From DASPFV01 sp035620975 (GTDB lineage: Bacteria; Acidobacteriota; Vicinamibacteria; Vicinamibacterales; 2-12-FULL-66-21): a stretch of DNA of 36,908 nt. The notes under the pieces were generated by a model. That model had not been told where the DNA came from, ran no database searches, and saw only the letters and a program-made list of their open reading frames with translations. The stretch lies in assembly GCA_035620975.1 (NCBI GenBank), contig DASPFV010000023.1, positions 1 through 36,908 on the forward strand. Direction: 5' to 3'. Positions 24,660 through 32,353 of the stretch are shown here, piece after piece (position 1 is the first letter of the stretch; every line of letters begins with the position of its first letter). The position numbers were made by a program, and so were the translations under genes.

Positions 24660-25547
24660 TCAGCGCGAGAACCGTACCTGGGCCACCACCGGGAAGTGAT
24701 CCGACGGGTATCGCTCGCCGCGGCTGGTGCGCACGATGTCGGCCCGCATGACCTCGGTGCCGGGCGGCACCAGGATGTAGTCGATCTTGTCGCCGCTGAC
24801 GGTGCCGAACTTGAAGGCGTTGTATGTCCCGACCGTCGTCTCGTCGGGATGCAGGGCCCGGAAGGTGTCGACGAACAACCGCGGGCCCGACGCGCCGGCC
24901 CCCGTCGGCGGTCCCACGAGGGTGTGCAGGGCCGGGTTCTGCTCGCCCACGTTGAAGTCACCGGTCACGATGACCGGCTCCTCCGGGAACGGCCGTGCGG
25001 CGATCCGATCCCGCAGCAGCTCGGTGCTCCGCTCCCGCGACGGCTGCGACTGGTGATCGAGGTGCACGTTGTAGACCCAGACCGGCAGGCCGTCTCGCCG
25101 CACGAAGCGCGCCCACGTGCAGATCCGGGTGATCGAGTTGCCCCACGACTTCGATCCCGGCACGGTGGGCGTATCCGAGAACCAGAACGTGCCCGCCTCC
25201 GCGACGGCAAAGCGATCCTTCTTGAAGAGGATGGCCGAGAACTCACCCGCGCGCTGCCCGTTGTCGCGCCCCACGCCGACGACGGCGTATGCCGGCACGG
25301 CCTCGACGATCTCGTTGATCTGCGTGTCGAGCGCCTCCTGGAGTCCCACGACGTCGGCGTTCTCGTCGCGCACGACCTCGAACAGCAGGTCCCGGCGCAG
25401 CGGCCACGCGTTCTCGCCGTCCCTGGCGTCGCCGTAGCGGATGTTGAACGACATCACCGAGACCGGCTCGCGAGCCGGCTGGGCGGCCAGCGCGAGAGAC
25501 GCGAAGAGGACCAGCACGATCGCGGCGCGGCGTGCAGATGGCGTCAT
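24660..25547 (-). CDS. secreted endonuclease/exonuclease/phosphatase-fold protein
   Basis: A 295-residue metal-dependent phosphoesterase of the EEP (DNase I-like) superfamily. A signal peptide (AAIVLVLFASLALAAQ) exports it. Family residues are in place: Asn35 in SFNIRYGD, Glu71 in GLQEALD, His162 in NVHLDHQSQPSR, Asp197 and Asn199 in GDFN, and Asp283-His284 in SDHFPV. The NVHLDHQS and GDFN context is typical of the subgroup that resembles exonuclease III, sphingomyelinases and inositol phosphatases, so the substrate is open. The frame continues far upstream, but the start at 25547 follows a TATAAT box by seven bases and precedes the signal peptide. There is no ribosome binding site, consistent with a leaderless message. 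Confidence 0.9.
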   Translation of the reverse strand: MTPSARRAAIVLVLFASLALAAQPAREPVSVMSFNIRYGDARDGENAWPLRRDLLFEVVRDENADVVGLQEALDTQINEIVEAVPAYAVVGVGRDNGQRAGEFSAILFKKDRFAVAEAGTFWFSDTPTVPGSKSWGNSITRICTWARFVRRDGLPVWVYNVHLDHQSQPSRERSTELLRDRIAARPFPEEPVIVTGDFNVGEQNPALHTLVGPPTGAGASGPRLFVDTFRALHPDETTVGTYNAFKFGTVSGDKIDYILVPPGTEVMRADIVRTSRGERYPSDHFPVVAQVRFSR

Positions 25548-25554
25548 GGGCTCG

Positions 25555-25560
25555 ATTATA
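25555..25560 (-). promoter_or_regulatory. putative -10 box TATAAT, leaderless start
   Basis: TATAAT on the minus strand (25560-25555) ends seven bases before the ATG at 25547. No clear -35 box was found. The spacing predicts a transcript that begins at the start codon. Confidence 0.45.
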
Positions 25561-25609
25561 GAGAATCGGGCGGTGTCGGGCCGCAGCGTCCAGCCCGTGC
25601 CTCCAGCCG

Positions 25610-26398
25610 TCATCGCGGCCGACGCGATGCCGGCTGCAGCAGGAACTCGAGCGCCGGGACCAGCCGCCGTGCCCAGTGCGACTCTTCGTGCCGTCCGCCG
25701 GGGGCTTCCACCAGCCGCAGCGGGCCATCCCGTCGATACCCCTTGCGCTCCAGCACCTCGACCAGGCCGTGCACGTCGCGCAGCATGACGACGCCTTCGT
25801 CCGTTCCCGCGTCGAGGTAGATGCGGCCGGGCGGGCTGCCGTCCTTCTCTATATAGGCCGTCAAGGCCCGCGAGGCGAACCACAGGGAGGGGCTCATCGC
25901 GCCCACGGCGCCGAAGGTCTCGGGCGCACGGAAGAACGCGTAGAGGCTGATGAGCGCGCCCATCGACGAGCCGAACACCACGGTGGACTCGCGCTCGGGA
26001 CGCGTGCGGAATCGCCGATCGACGAGCGGCTTGACCGTCCGCTCGAGGAACGCGAGATACGCATCGCCGCGCCCGCCGCCGTGCCGCGGGTCGTGGAACG
26101 GACTGTATTCGCGCATCCGCGCCGTCCCGAGGTTCGGGATTCCGACCACGATGGCCTCGATGGTCCTGGCCGCGAGCTGCTCGATGGCCCCGGGCAGCTC
26201 CCACGTGCCCGCGAACGCGCGGTCCGGATCGGCCAGGTTCTGGCCGTCCTGCATGTAAACCACCGGATAGCGCCGCCGCACGCGCGCGTAAGACGGCGGC
26301 AGGAACACGTCGATATCGCGGGTGTTGTCCAGCTGGGGCGAGTAGACGGCCTTGAGCACGCGCCGGGCGCCCGGCGCAGGCCGTCGCGGAGGCCGCAT
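25610..26398 (-). CDS. alpha/beta-hydrolase, esterase D/Fes-like
   Basis: A 262-residue serine esterase of the enterochelin-esterase-like (putative esterase) family. The opening VYSPQLDNTRDIDVFLPPSY and YPVVYMQDGQNL are characteristic. The catalytic residues are Ser145 in GSSMGA, Asp200 in LDAGTDEG and His237 in GGRHEESHW. No signal peptide or membrane segment is evident, so it is probably cytoplasmic. The ATG shares one base with the TGA of the ATP-grasp gene (TGATG), implying translational coupling and a joint role. The substrate may be the ester of a peptide, siderophore or antibiotic-like compound, but nothing in the sequence decides this. Confidence 0.88.
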   Translation of the reverse strand: MRPPRRPAPGARRVLKAVYSPQLDNTRDIDVFLPPSYARVRRRYPVVYMQDGQNLADPDRAFAGTWELPGAIEQLAARTIEAIVVGIPNLGTARMREYSPFHDPRHGGGRGDAYLAFLERTVKPLVDRRFRTRPERESTVVFGSSMGALISLYAFFRAPETFGAVGAMSPSLWFASRALTAYIEKDGSPPGRIYLDAGTDEGVVMLRDVHGLVEVLERKGYRRDGPLRLVEAPGGRHEESHWARRLVPALEFLLQPASRRPR

Positions 26399-27585
26399 CA
26401 GTCGAGCGGCCGCTCCGGCGGCGGGGCCGACGCGTGGAAGTCGACCCGGAATCGCCGGGCGTACTCGTCGAGCAGAGCCTCGACCCGTTCAGGACGATCG
26501 GCAGCGACGATGAGCCCTGCGTGGTGAGCCTTCCTGATGCGGAGCGCGATCTCGGGATCGGTGTAGGCGCTCGTGTCGGGCCACTCCTGACGCGCGAGCG
26601 ACAGGACGATTCCGGCGCAGCGCTCGCGGGCTCGCGGGAGAGCGAACGCGTCGGTGCCCGTGACCTCCGCACGGGCCCACTCCCGCCACAGGTTCACCCC
26701 GGTCGCCGCCTCGACGACGTCCACGATGTATGCGCCGCCCACGCGCGACGAGGTCTCGAGAAAGTACCACTGCCCATCGTGGCCGCGGATGAACTCCGTA
26801 TGCGAGGCGCCGCGCTCCAGGCCGAAGGCGGACAGGAGCCGGTCGTTCAGCGGCAGGAGGGGCTCCGACTCCGGGTGGCCGGCGGGCAGCGTCATCGTGA
26901 CGAAGATGCCCCCTTCGTGCGCCACTGCCATGGGCGGCGTGCGATAGCGGCTGGCGACGGCGAACCGGACACGGCCGTCGAAGGCCAGCGAGTCCACGTG
27001 ATAGACCCCGCCCGGCAGGAACTGCTCCAGCAGGTAATCCGCCTGCCCGTCCCCGAGCGTCTCCGCGGTCCGCCACAGCTCGTCCGGCGAGGCAATTTTC
27101 CGGATGCCGATGGCCGCAGCCTGCGAGCGCGGCTTGAGCACCCACGGCGGGGGCACTCGGTCGGTCCACCCGGCGACGACACGGTGGTTGAGGAGATGCA
27201 CGAACTCGGGGCAGGGGATGCCCGCAGCCCGCGCGGTCTCGCGCATGACGAGCTTGTCCCGGAAGCGCCGGGCCACCGTCACGCCCATCCCGGGCACCCG
27301 CAGGTACTCGCGCAGCATGGCGGCGAGCTCGACGTCGAAGTCGTCGAGCGCGACGATCCGATCGACGTGCTCGGTGCGCGCCATGAACGCTGCGCCCTTG
27401 CGGATGTCGTCCTCGGGCATGTCGCGTCGCAGGTAGTAGAAGGCGTCGATCGCGTCGCGCGGCCAGTCGGACTCGCGCAACTTCTCCTCGGTGAGCAGGA
27501 GCACGCGGCAGCCCAGGCGCCGGCACTCGCGCAGGAACTCGTCCCCCTTCCGGTAGGTGGCCACGCAGAGGACGGTCAGCGGCAT
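26398..27585 (-). CDS. ATP-grasp family ligase of unknown substrate
   Basis: A 395-residue enzyme with the ATP-grasp fold. An N-terminal Rossmann-like pre-ATP domain (TVLCVATYRKGDEFLRECRR) is followed by FRDKLVMRETARAAGIPCPEF. The ATP-binding part has PPPWVLKPRSQAAAIGIRKI, and the Mg-binding segment is GQWYFLETSSRVGGAYIVD. Members join a carboxylate to an amine or thiol through an acyl-phosphate; annotation pipelines often label this group biotin-carboxylase-like, but no biotin pathway gene is here. The start MPLTVLCVATY at 27585 is chosen by homology. The frame continues upstream in phase through a decayed kinase fragment. Coupled to the downstream esterase by a one-base overlap. Confidence 0.85.
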   Translation of the reverse strand: MPLTVLCVATYRKGDEFLRECRRLGCRVLLLTEEKLRESDWPRDAIDAFYYLRRDMPEDDIRKGAAFMARTEHVDRIVALDDFDVELAAMLREYLRVPGMGVTVARRFRDKLVMRETARAAGIPCPEFVHLLNHRVVAGWTDRVPPPWVLKPRSQAAAIGIRKIASPDELWRTAETLGDGQADYLLEQFLPGGVYHVDSLAFDGRVRFAVASRYRTPPMAVAHEGGIFVTMTLPAGHPESEPLLPLNDRLLSAFGLERGASHTEFIRGHDGQWYFLETSSRVGGAYIVDVVEAATGVNLWREWARAEVTGTDAFALPRARERCAGIVLSLARQEWPDTSAYTDPEIALRIRKAHHAGLIVAADRPERVEALLDEYARRFRVDFHASAPPPERPLD

Positions 27586-27726
27586 CGGGTGTGCGGGAAG
27601 TAGCGTGAAGATCGCCTGCGGCCGTCCCTGGACCTCCCGCCCCAGGCCGCTGTCACGGGCGCGATACACGTCGCCCACGTCGGCGGCACCGAGGGGTTCC
27701 AGCTTCTCGAACGGGCCGATGCCCGT
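27586..27726 (-). pseudogene. remnant of a serine/threonine kinase N-terminus
   Basis: The translation reads IGPFEKLEPLGAADVG, then DVYRARDSGLGREV, then QAIFTLLPAHP. It aligns well with the opening of Hanks kinases in this genome type (LGPYEI-EPLGAGGMGEVYRARD-LGREVAIKVLPA). The glycine loop has decayed from GAGGMGEV to GAADVGDV, and four extra residues interrupt the region before the invariant lysine, which is replaced. It breaks off where the ATP-grasp gene starts, in the same frame. A GATACT at 27764-27759 may be the old promoter, now possibly serving the ATP-grasp operon. The intact kinase at 29612 lies nearby on the other strand. Confidence 0.7.
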
Positions 27727-27823
27727 GCCGGAGACAGGTTCAGGCGCGGCAGCGGAATAGTATCGCGGTTCGCCCGGCGGCGTGCTGCCGCCGGCACTGG
27801 TGAGGCATGAGACGACTGCTCCG

Positions 27824-28435
27824 TCAGCCGGACTTGATCGCAGCATCCAGCCAGCGCGCGACCTCCGTGCGCAGATCGCGCCCCGTGGCGTCCGCGCCGG
27901 CGCTCGACAGGCCGCGCCGGGCCATCTCGGCCCGCAGCGAGCCTTCCATGCGGCCGACCTCGAACAGATCCACGAACACGTCGACCAGGAACTCGCGATC
28001 GTCGATCGACGAGCGCACCCTGGACGGCACGCTTCCGCCGATTTCGATCCCGAAGTGCTCGCCGGCCGACTCGCCGAGCAGCTGGAGGAACGCCCGGTCG
28101 GATTCCTCGCCGACGTTCCGGCCGCCCGACGCGAGGACCCGTGTCTCGTCGTGTCCGGTGTCGCAGTACACCTTCAACCCGGAAGCCAGCGTGAGCACCC
28201 ACGCGTCCCAGCGGCTCCCGTCGTCCCAGTCGAGCGCGAGGAGCGTCCGGCTCCGCAGGGTGCGCGGGTCGAACCGGCGTGGCTCCTCGCCGAGCGCTTC
28301 CTCGACGACGTCGTCGAGCCGCAGCGGCTCGTGCGGGACGCGCAGCGGCGCGAGCTCCTCGCGGATCCGGAACTGCCTGACCCGGCGTTCCAGGGCTTCG
28401 AGCACGCGGAGCCGTTGCTGGCGCGGGCGCGTCAT
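27824..28435 (-). CDS. protein of unknown function (203 residues)
   Basis: No family is recognised. The N-terminal third is charged and helical (QQRLRVLEALERRVRQFRI). The middle looks like a beta-sheet domain (TLLALDWDDGSRWDAWVLTL, then GLKVYCDTG). The C-terminal part is acidic and helical (EFLVDVFVDLFEVGRMEG). No signal peptide or membrane helix is seen. The start ATG at 28435 overlaps the stop of the upstream coiled-coil gene by four bases (ATGA), strong evidence that both are real and co-translated. The frame extends further upstream, but that would overlap the neighbour. Confidence 0.7.
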   Translation of the reverse strand: MTRPRQQRLRVLEALERRVRQFRIREELAPLRVPHEPLRLDDVVEEALGEEPRRFDPRTLRSRTLLALDWDDGSRWDAWVLTLASGLKVYCDTGHDETRVLASGGRNVGEESDRAFLQLLGESAGEHFGIEIGGSVPSRVRSSIDDREFLVDVFVDLFEVGRMEGSLRAEMARRGLSSAGADATGRDLRTEVARWLDAAIKSG

Positions 28436-28725
28436 CCCGCCGCGACAGCCTTGCGGCGGCGCGAGGACGTGGCGAAGGTCATGCGAAGGGGGCCGGGCTG
28501 GGGAACTGACCAATATGCCCGGGCCGACTGGCTCCCGCCCCGTCGCCGGCATTCTGCCGCCAGCTGGTTGGCCCGCTTCAACTGCCGTTCGTACAGGCTG
28601 ATCCAGAGTTCGGCCGCCTCACAGAGCGCATCGAGCCGTTCACGAAGCCGGGCGTTCTCTTCCTCGAGTGCCGCCAGCCGGGCTGACACCTCGTGCACGT
28701 CCGGTATGCCACTATGCCGTGCCAT
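28432..28725 (-). CDS. small coiled-coil protein of unknown function
   Basis: A 97-residue protein. Residues about 9-36 (VHEVSARLAALEEENARLRE and onwards) form a heptad-patterned coiled coil, and the helix continues to about residue 60. The last 35 residues are basic and probably disordered (RRRKAVAAG). The ATG at 28725 has a purine-rich AAGGGGGG ribosome binding site. The stop overlaps the start of the following unknown gene by four bases. A 16-bp inverted-repeat element begins 28 bases upstream. A DNA- or partner-binding dimer is possible, but no helix-turn-helix or transposase motif is seen. Confidence 0.7.
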   Translation of the reverse strand: MARHSGIPDVHEVSARLAALEEENARLRERLDALCEAAELWISLYERQLKRANQLAAECRRRGGSQSARAYWSVPQPGPLRMTFATSSRRRKAVAAG

Positions 28726-28752
28726 GGCTCCCCCCTTCCGGAACGGCCTGCC

Positions 28753-28834
28753 GGGGTCAGGTCTTGCAATAGCGTACTCACCCTCTGCTCGATGACTTGC
28801 GGGCTTTTCGTACGTCAATGCAAGACCTGACCCC
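28753..28834. repeat. 82-bp element with perfect 16-bp inverted repeats
   Basis: GGGGTCAGGTCTTGCA at 28753-28768 is repeated as its exact reverse complement at 28819-28834, with 50 bases between. From memory, this sequence is found flanking REP-associated tyrosine transposase (Y1/IS200-like) genes in several phyla. No transposase is encoded here, so this is probably a non-autonomous, MITE-like copy. No target duplication is evident. Confidence 0.7.
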
Positions 28835-28906
28835 GAGCCCAAGGATATCAACTCGCGGCCTACGTGCAGGACGCATTTCTCGGCGGCGCGCAGCAGCCCC
28901 GACGCG

Positions 28907-29497
28907 TCAGCGGACGCTGGATGCGGCCTGCCGCTCACGCCGCGGCGCGTCGTGCCGGCCCTCGGCGAACTCCTCGATCATCTTCCGGTTGAACGCCGGG
29001 ATGTCGTCGGGCTTGCGTGACGTCACGAGACCATTGTCGACCACACACGCCTCGTCGACCCACTCGGCGCCGGCGTTCCGCAGATCGGTCGCCAGCGACG
29101 GCCACGATGTCATGCGGCGCCCGCGGACACCTCCCGCCTCGATGAGCGTCCAGGGGCCGTGGCAGATGGCCGCGATCGGCTTGCCCGCCTCGACGAACGC
29201 CTTGACGAAGCTCACCGACGGCTCGTTGATGCGCAGACGATCCGGACTGAGGACGCCGCCGGGCAGCAGCAAGGCGTCGAACTCATCGGCAGACGCGTTC
29301 TCGACCGTGCGATCGACCTTGACGTCAGTGCCCCAGTTCCTGTGATCCCAGCCTTTCACCGAGCCCGACTGCGGCGACACGATCTCGACGGTGGCGCCAG
29401 CGGCCTCGAGCGCCTTCCGGGGCTCGAGGAGCTCCGACTGCTCGAATCCGTTCTCCACGAGCGCGGCGATGCGCCTGTTGCGCAGCTCGTTAGCCAT
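28907..29497 (-). CDS. DJ-1/PfpI family protein
   Basis: A 196-residue class I glutamine-amidotransferase-like protein of the PfpI/YhbO group. The nucleophile elbow is IAAICHGPWTLIEAG with Cys112 followed by His113. An N-terminal glutamate-containing segment, ALVENGFEQSEL, contributes the acid. DALLLPGGVLSPD and DDIPAFNRKMIEEF are also family-typical. Members act as deglycases or hydrolases that protect against reactive aldehydes, or as peptidases; the activity is debated. The start has an excellent AAAGGAGG ribosome binding site. It is transcribed divergently from the third kinase, with about 115 bases between starts. The tail is basic and probably disordered. Confidence 0.93.
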   Translation of the reverse strand: MANELRNRRIAALVENGFEQSELLEPRKALEAAGATVEIVSPQSGSVKGWDHRNWGTDVKVDRTVENASADEFDALLLPGGVLSPDRLRINEPSVSFVKAFVEAGKPIAAICHGPWTLIEAGGVRGRRMTSWPSLATDLRNAGAEWVDEACVVDNGLVTSRKPDDIPAFNRKMIEEFAEGRHDAPRRERQAASSVR

Positions 29498-29570
29498 GGA
29501 CGAACCTCCTTTCGTCCGGACCGGTGCAAGCCCGGCGCCAGGCCAGGAGGGTCGAGCCCATCGAAAACGC

Positions 29571-29576
29571 TATAAT
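29571..29576 (+). promoter_or_regulatory. putative -10 box TATAAT of the third kinase
   Basis: TATAAT lies 35 bases before the kinase ATG, with CAGGAG as ribosome binding site between them. No convincing -35 box occurs at normal spacing. Confidence 0.5.
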
Positions 29577-29611
29577 CCTGCATCCTCCGCCGCCGTTCTC
29601 CAGGAGCGCGC

Positions 29612-32308
29612 ATGATCGGCACGACACTCGGGCATTACCGGATCGTCGACCTGCTCGGCAGGGGTGGGATGGGGGAGGTGTACCTCGCGGAAGACTCCCG
29701 GCTGCAGCGCCGTGTAGCCCTGAAGATCCTCGCGCGCGAGCTCGCCGGTGACCCGGATCGTCGTGAACGCTTCGAGCGCGAAGCCCGGGCGGCTGCCGCG
29801 CTCAATCACCCGAACATCGTGACGATTCATTCAGTGGAGGAGGTGGACGGAACTCCTTTCCTGACGCTCGAGCTCATCGAGGGGCAGACGCTGGCGGATC
29901 TGATCCCAGAAGATGGGCTGTCCCTCGATCGCGTGCTCGCGCTCGCGATTCCGCTGGCCGATGCCGTCGGAGCGGCGCATCAGCGCGGCATCACGCATCG
30001 CGATCTCAAGCCGGCGAACGTCATGGTGACGGGCGACGGTCGCGTGAAGGTGCTCGATTTCGGGCTGGCCAAGCTGAAAGAAGATGCGCGGCTCGCTGCC
30101 GAGGCGGGCATGCCCACCGGCGTGCTCACGGGCGACGGCCGGATCGTCGGCACCGTCGCCTACATGTCGCCCGAGCAGGCCGAGGGGAAGGCGGTCGACC
30201 AGCGATCGGACGTGTTCTCCCTCGGCGTGATCCTGTACGAGATGGCGACGGGCGTCCGCCCGTTCACCGGCGACACGCAGATGTCGGTCCTCTCGGCGAT
30301 CATGAAGGACTCGCCGCGCCCGCTGACGGGCGGCGGCCGGGCCCTCCCGCGGCAGTTCTCGCGGATTGTGCTGCGATGTCTGTCGAAGGACGCCGAGGAT
30401 CGCTACCAGACCGCGAAGGATCTCAGGAACGATCTGCGTGTGCTCAGGAACGACCTCACGTCCGGTGAAGTCGTTCCGGTCAGCCAGTCCGGGACGCAGG
30501 CGGTCCCGCGTGGCGGCACGTCGCGCGGCCGCCTGGCCGCGGGCCTGGCGATCCTGGTGCTGCTCGCGGGAGCAGGGGGAGCGTTCCTTTTCCGAAGCCG
30601 TCCGGCAGCGAGCGCGGCCCCGGCCACCCGACCCTTCGACGCCATCGGCCTGACCCGCCTCACCACGACGGGCACCGCGGGCCTGGCTTCCATTTCGGCG
30701 GACGGCCGCTACGTGGCGCACGTTTCCGCCAGAGGTGGCCAGCAGAGCCTCTGGCTCAGGCAGATTGCGACGACGAGCAACGTCGAGATCGTCCCGCCGG
30801 CCGAGGTGCGCTACGCCGGGGTCACGTTCTCGCCGGACGGCAACCACATCTACTACACGACCTACGCGGCTGGAGGGAACCTGGCCAACCTGTACCAGAT
30901 TCCGGTGCTCGGAGGCGGCGCCCGCCTCGTGATCGAGGACATCGACACGGCCGCGGCTTTTTCGCCGGATGGATCGCAGGTCGCGTTCATCCGGGGCTTC
31001 CCGTCGGACGGGGCGAGCGCGGTGATGCTGGCGCAGGCCGACGGCAGCGGCCAGCGGCCGCTGGCGACGCGGAAGCGTCCGGCGGAGTTCCCGCTCGCCG
31101 GGCTGGCATGGTCGCCCGACGGCCGGACGATCGTCGCCACGGGCGCAAACGAGGAACGCCTTCGTGGAGAGATCGTCGCCATCGATGTCGCCAGCGGCAG
31201 CGAACGGATCCTGCCGACGCCGGACTGGCGCCAGATCACCCGGCTCGCCTGGCTGCCCGACGGCAGCGGCCTTCTCGTCAACGCGCAGGAATCGGCCGGC
31301 GAGTCGTCGAGCCAGATCTTCTTCGTGGGCTACCCGTCCGGCGAAACGCGGCGCATCACGAGCGATCTGAGCAACTACACGGGGTTGAGCCTCGCGCCCG
31401 ACGGCCACTCGTTCGTCTGCATTCGCAACGAGCTGCGCGCGTCGATCTGGCTCCAGCCCATCGGTGATCCGTCGAAGGCGGCAGCCATCACGACGGACGC
31501 CGGAACGGATGACGGAATCCACGGGATCTCATGGGCACCCGACGGTCGGATCGTCTACACGACGGAAGCCGGTGGTAATCCCGACGTGTGGATCATGGCT
31601 CCAGACGGCACACGCCGCGTGCAGCTCACGTCGACGGCGGGTCAGGATATCAGCCCCCGCGTCACGCCCGACGGTCGGTACATCGTGTTCGCGTCGGATC
31701 GCGACGGCGCCATGCGCCTGTGGCGCATGGGGCTGGACGGGAGCGGACCGACCCGGCTTTCTCCCGACGTGGTGGCGCGCGGCCGCGGCACGGTGTCGGC
31801 CGACAGCCAGTGGGTGTACTACAGCGACAGCGCCGGCGAGTCGCGCAAGGTGTCGGTTGCGGGCGGCGCGCCGGCACCCGCCTTCGACGGCGGCCCCCCG
31901 GCGGCTTTGCCGCCCGGATTCCACGAGCCGATGCCGGCACCGGACGGGACCCTGCTGGCCGGTCACTACAGCGAGCAGGCGGCGCGCAGCGAGCGCATCG
32001 CGATCGTGCCCACGGCAGGAGGCCCGGCACGCCTGCTGACGACGGTGCCGCCCCCGGCGACCTGGGCCCCTGACGGCCGCGGGCTCGTCTACGTCGATAC
32101 CCGGGCAGGCGTCTCGAATCTGCTGCGTCAGCCCGTGACGGGCGGTCCGGCCACGCCGCTCACGAAGTTCACGGCCGAGCAGATCTTCACGTATGCGATT
32201 TCACCGGATCAGCGGCACCTGGGTCTCGTGCGGGGCCGCGTGAGCTCCGACGTGGTGCTGATCGCCGATCGCACTGCCGCGGCCCGGCCCGCCGCCACCC
32301 GGGACTGA
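29612..32308 (+). CDS. serine/threonine protein kinase with TolB/WD40-like propeller
   Basis: An 898-residue kinase. The kinase domain has the loop LGRGGMGEVY at 15-24, Lys38, HRDLKPAN with HRD at 129-131, DFG at 149-151 and MSPEQ in the activation segment. A transmembrane helix lies at about 306-328. The C-terminal 560 residues contain at least six SPDG/APDGR blade signatures of a TolB-like propeller, presumably the extracytoplasmic sensor. The start is typical (MIGTTLGHYRIVDLLG) and has a CAGGAG ribosome binding site. The oxidoreductase gene follows after 45 bases and may be co-transcribed. All catalytic residues are present, in contrast to the kinase relic 2 kb away. Confidence 0.95.
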   Translation: MIGTTLGHYRIVDLLGRGGMGEVYLAEDSRLQRRVALKILARELAGDPDRRERFEREARAAAALNHPNIVTIHSVEEVDGTPFLTLELIEGQTLADLIPEDGLSLDRVLALAIPLADAVGAAHQRGITHRDLKPANVMVTGDGRVKVLDFGLAKLKEDARLAAEAGMPTGVLTGDGRIVGTVAYMSPEQAEGKAVDQRSDVFSLGVILYEMATGVRPFTGDTQMSVLSAIMKDSPRPLTGGGRALPRQFSRIVLRCLSKDAEDRYQTAKDLRNDLRVLRNDLTSGEVVPVSQSGTQAVPRGGTSRGRLAAGLAILVLLAGAGGAFLFRSRPAASAAPATRPFDAIGLTRLTTTGTAGLASISADGRYVAHVSARGGQQSLWLRQIATTSNVEIVPPAEVRYAGVTFSPDGNHIYYTTYAAGGNLANLYQIPVLGGGARLVIEDIDTAAAFSPDGSQVAFIRGFPSDGASAVMLAQADGSGQRPLATRKRPAEFPLAGLAWSPDGRTIVATGANEERLRGEIVAIDVASGSERILPTPDWRQITRLAWLPDGSGLLVNAQESAGESSSQIFFVGYPSGETRRITSDLSNYTGLSLAPDGHSFVCIRNELRASIWLQPIGDPSKAAAITTDAGTDDGIHGISWAPDGRIVYTTEAGGNPDVWIMAPDGTRRVQLTSTAGQDISPRVTPDGRYIVFASDRDGAMRLWRMGLDGSGPTRLSPDVVARGRGTVSADSQWVYYSDSAGESRKVSVAGGAPAPAFDGGPPAALPPGFHEPMPAPDGTLLAGHYSEQAARSERIAIVPTAGGPARLLTTVPPPATWAPDGRGLVYVDTRAGVSNLLRQPVTGGPATPLTKFTAEQIFTYAISPDQRHLGLVRGRVSSDVVLIADRTAAARPAATRD

Positions 32309-32353
32309 GCGGCCCGCTCGGCGCAGGGCGTCGGCCCCCGAGGAGGAACGACC

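Noticed and set aside
25548..26672. N-terminal extension of the exonuclease-like frame.
   Set aside because: It overlaps the esterase and ATP-grasp genes in another frame and lies upstream of a signal peptide.
28432..28725. IS3-type OrfA transposase for the coiled-coil protein.
   Set aside because: There is a coiled coil but no helix-turn-helix and no OrfB or frameshift signal.
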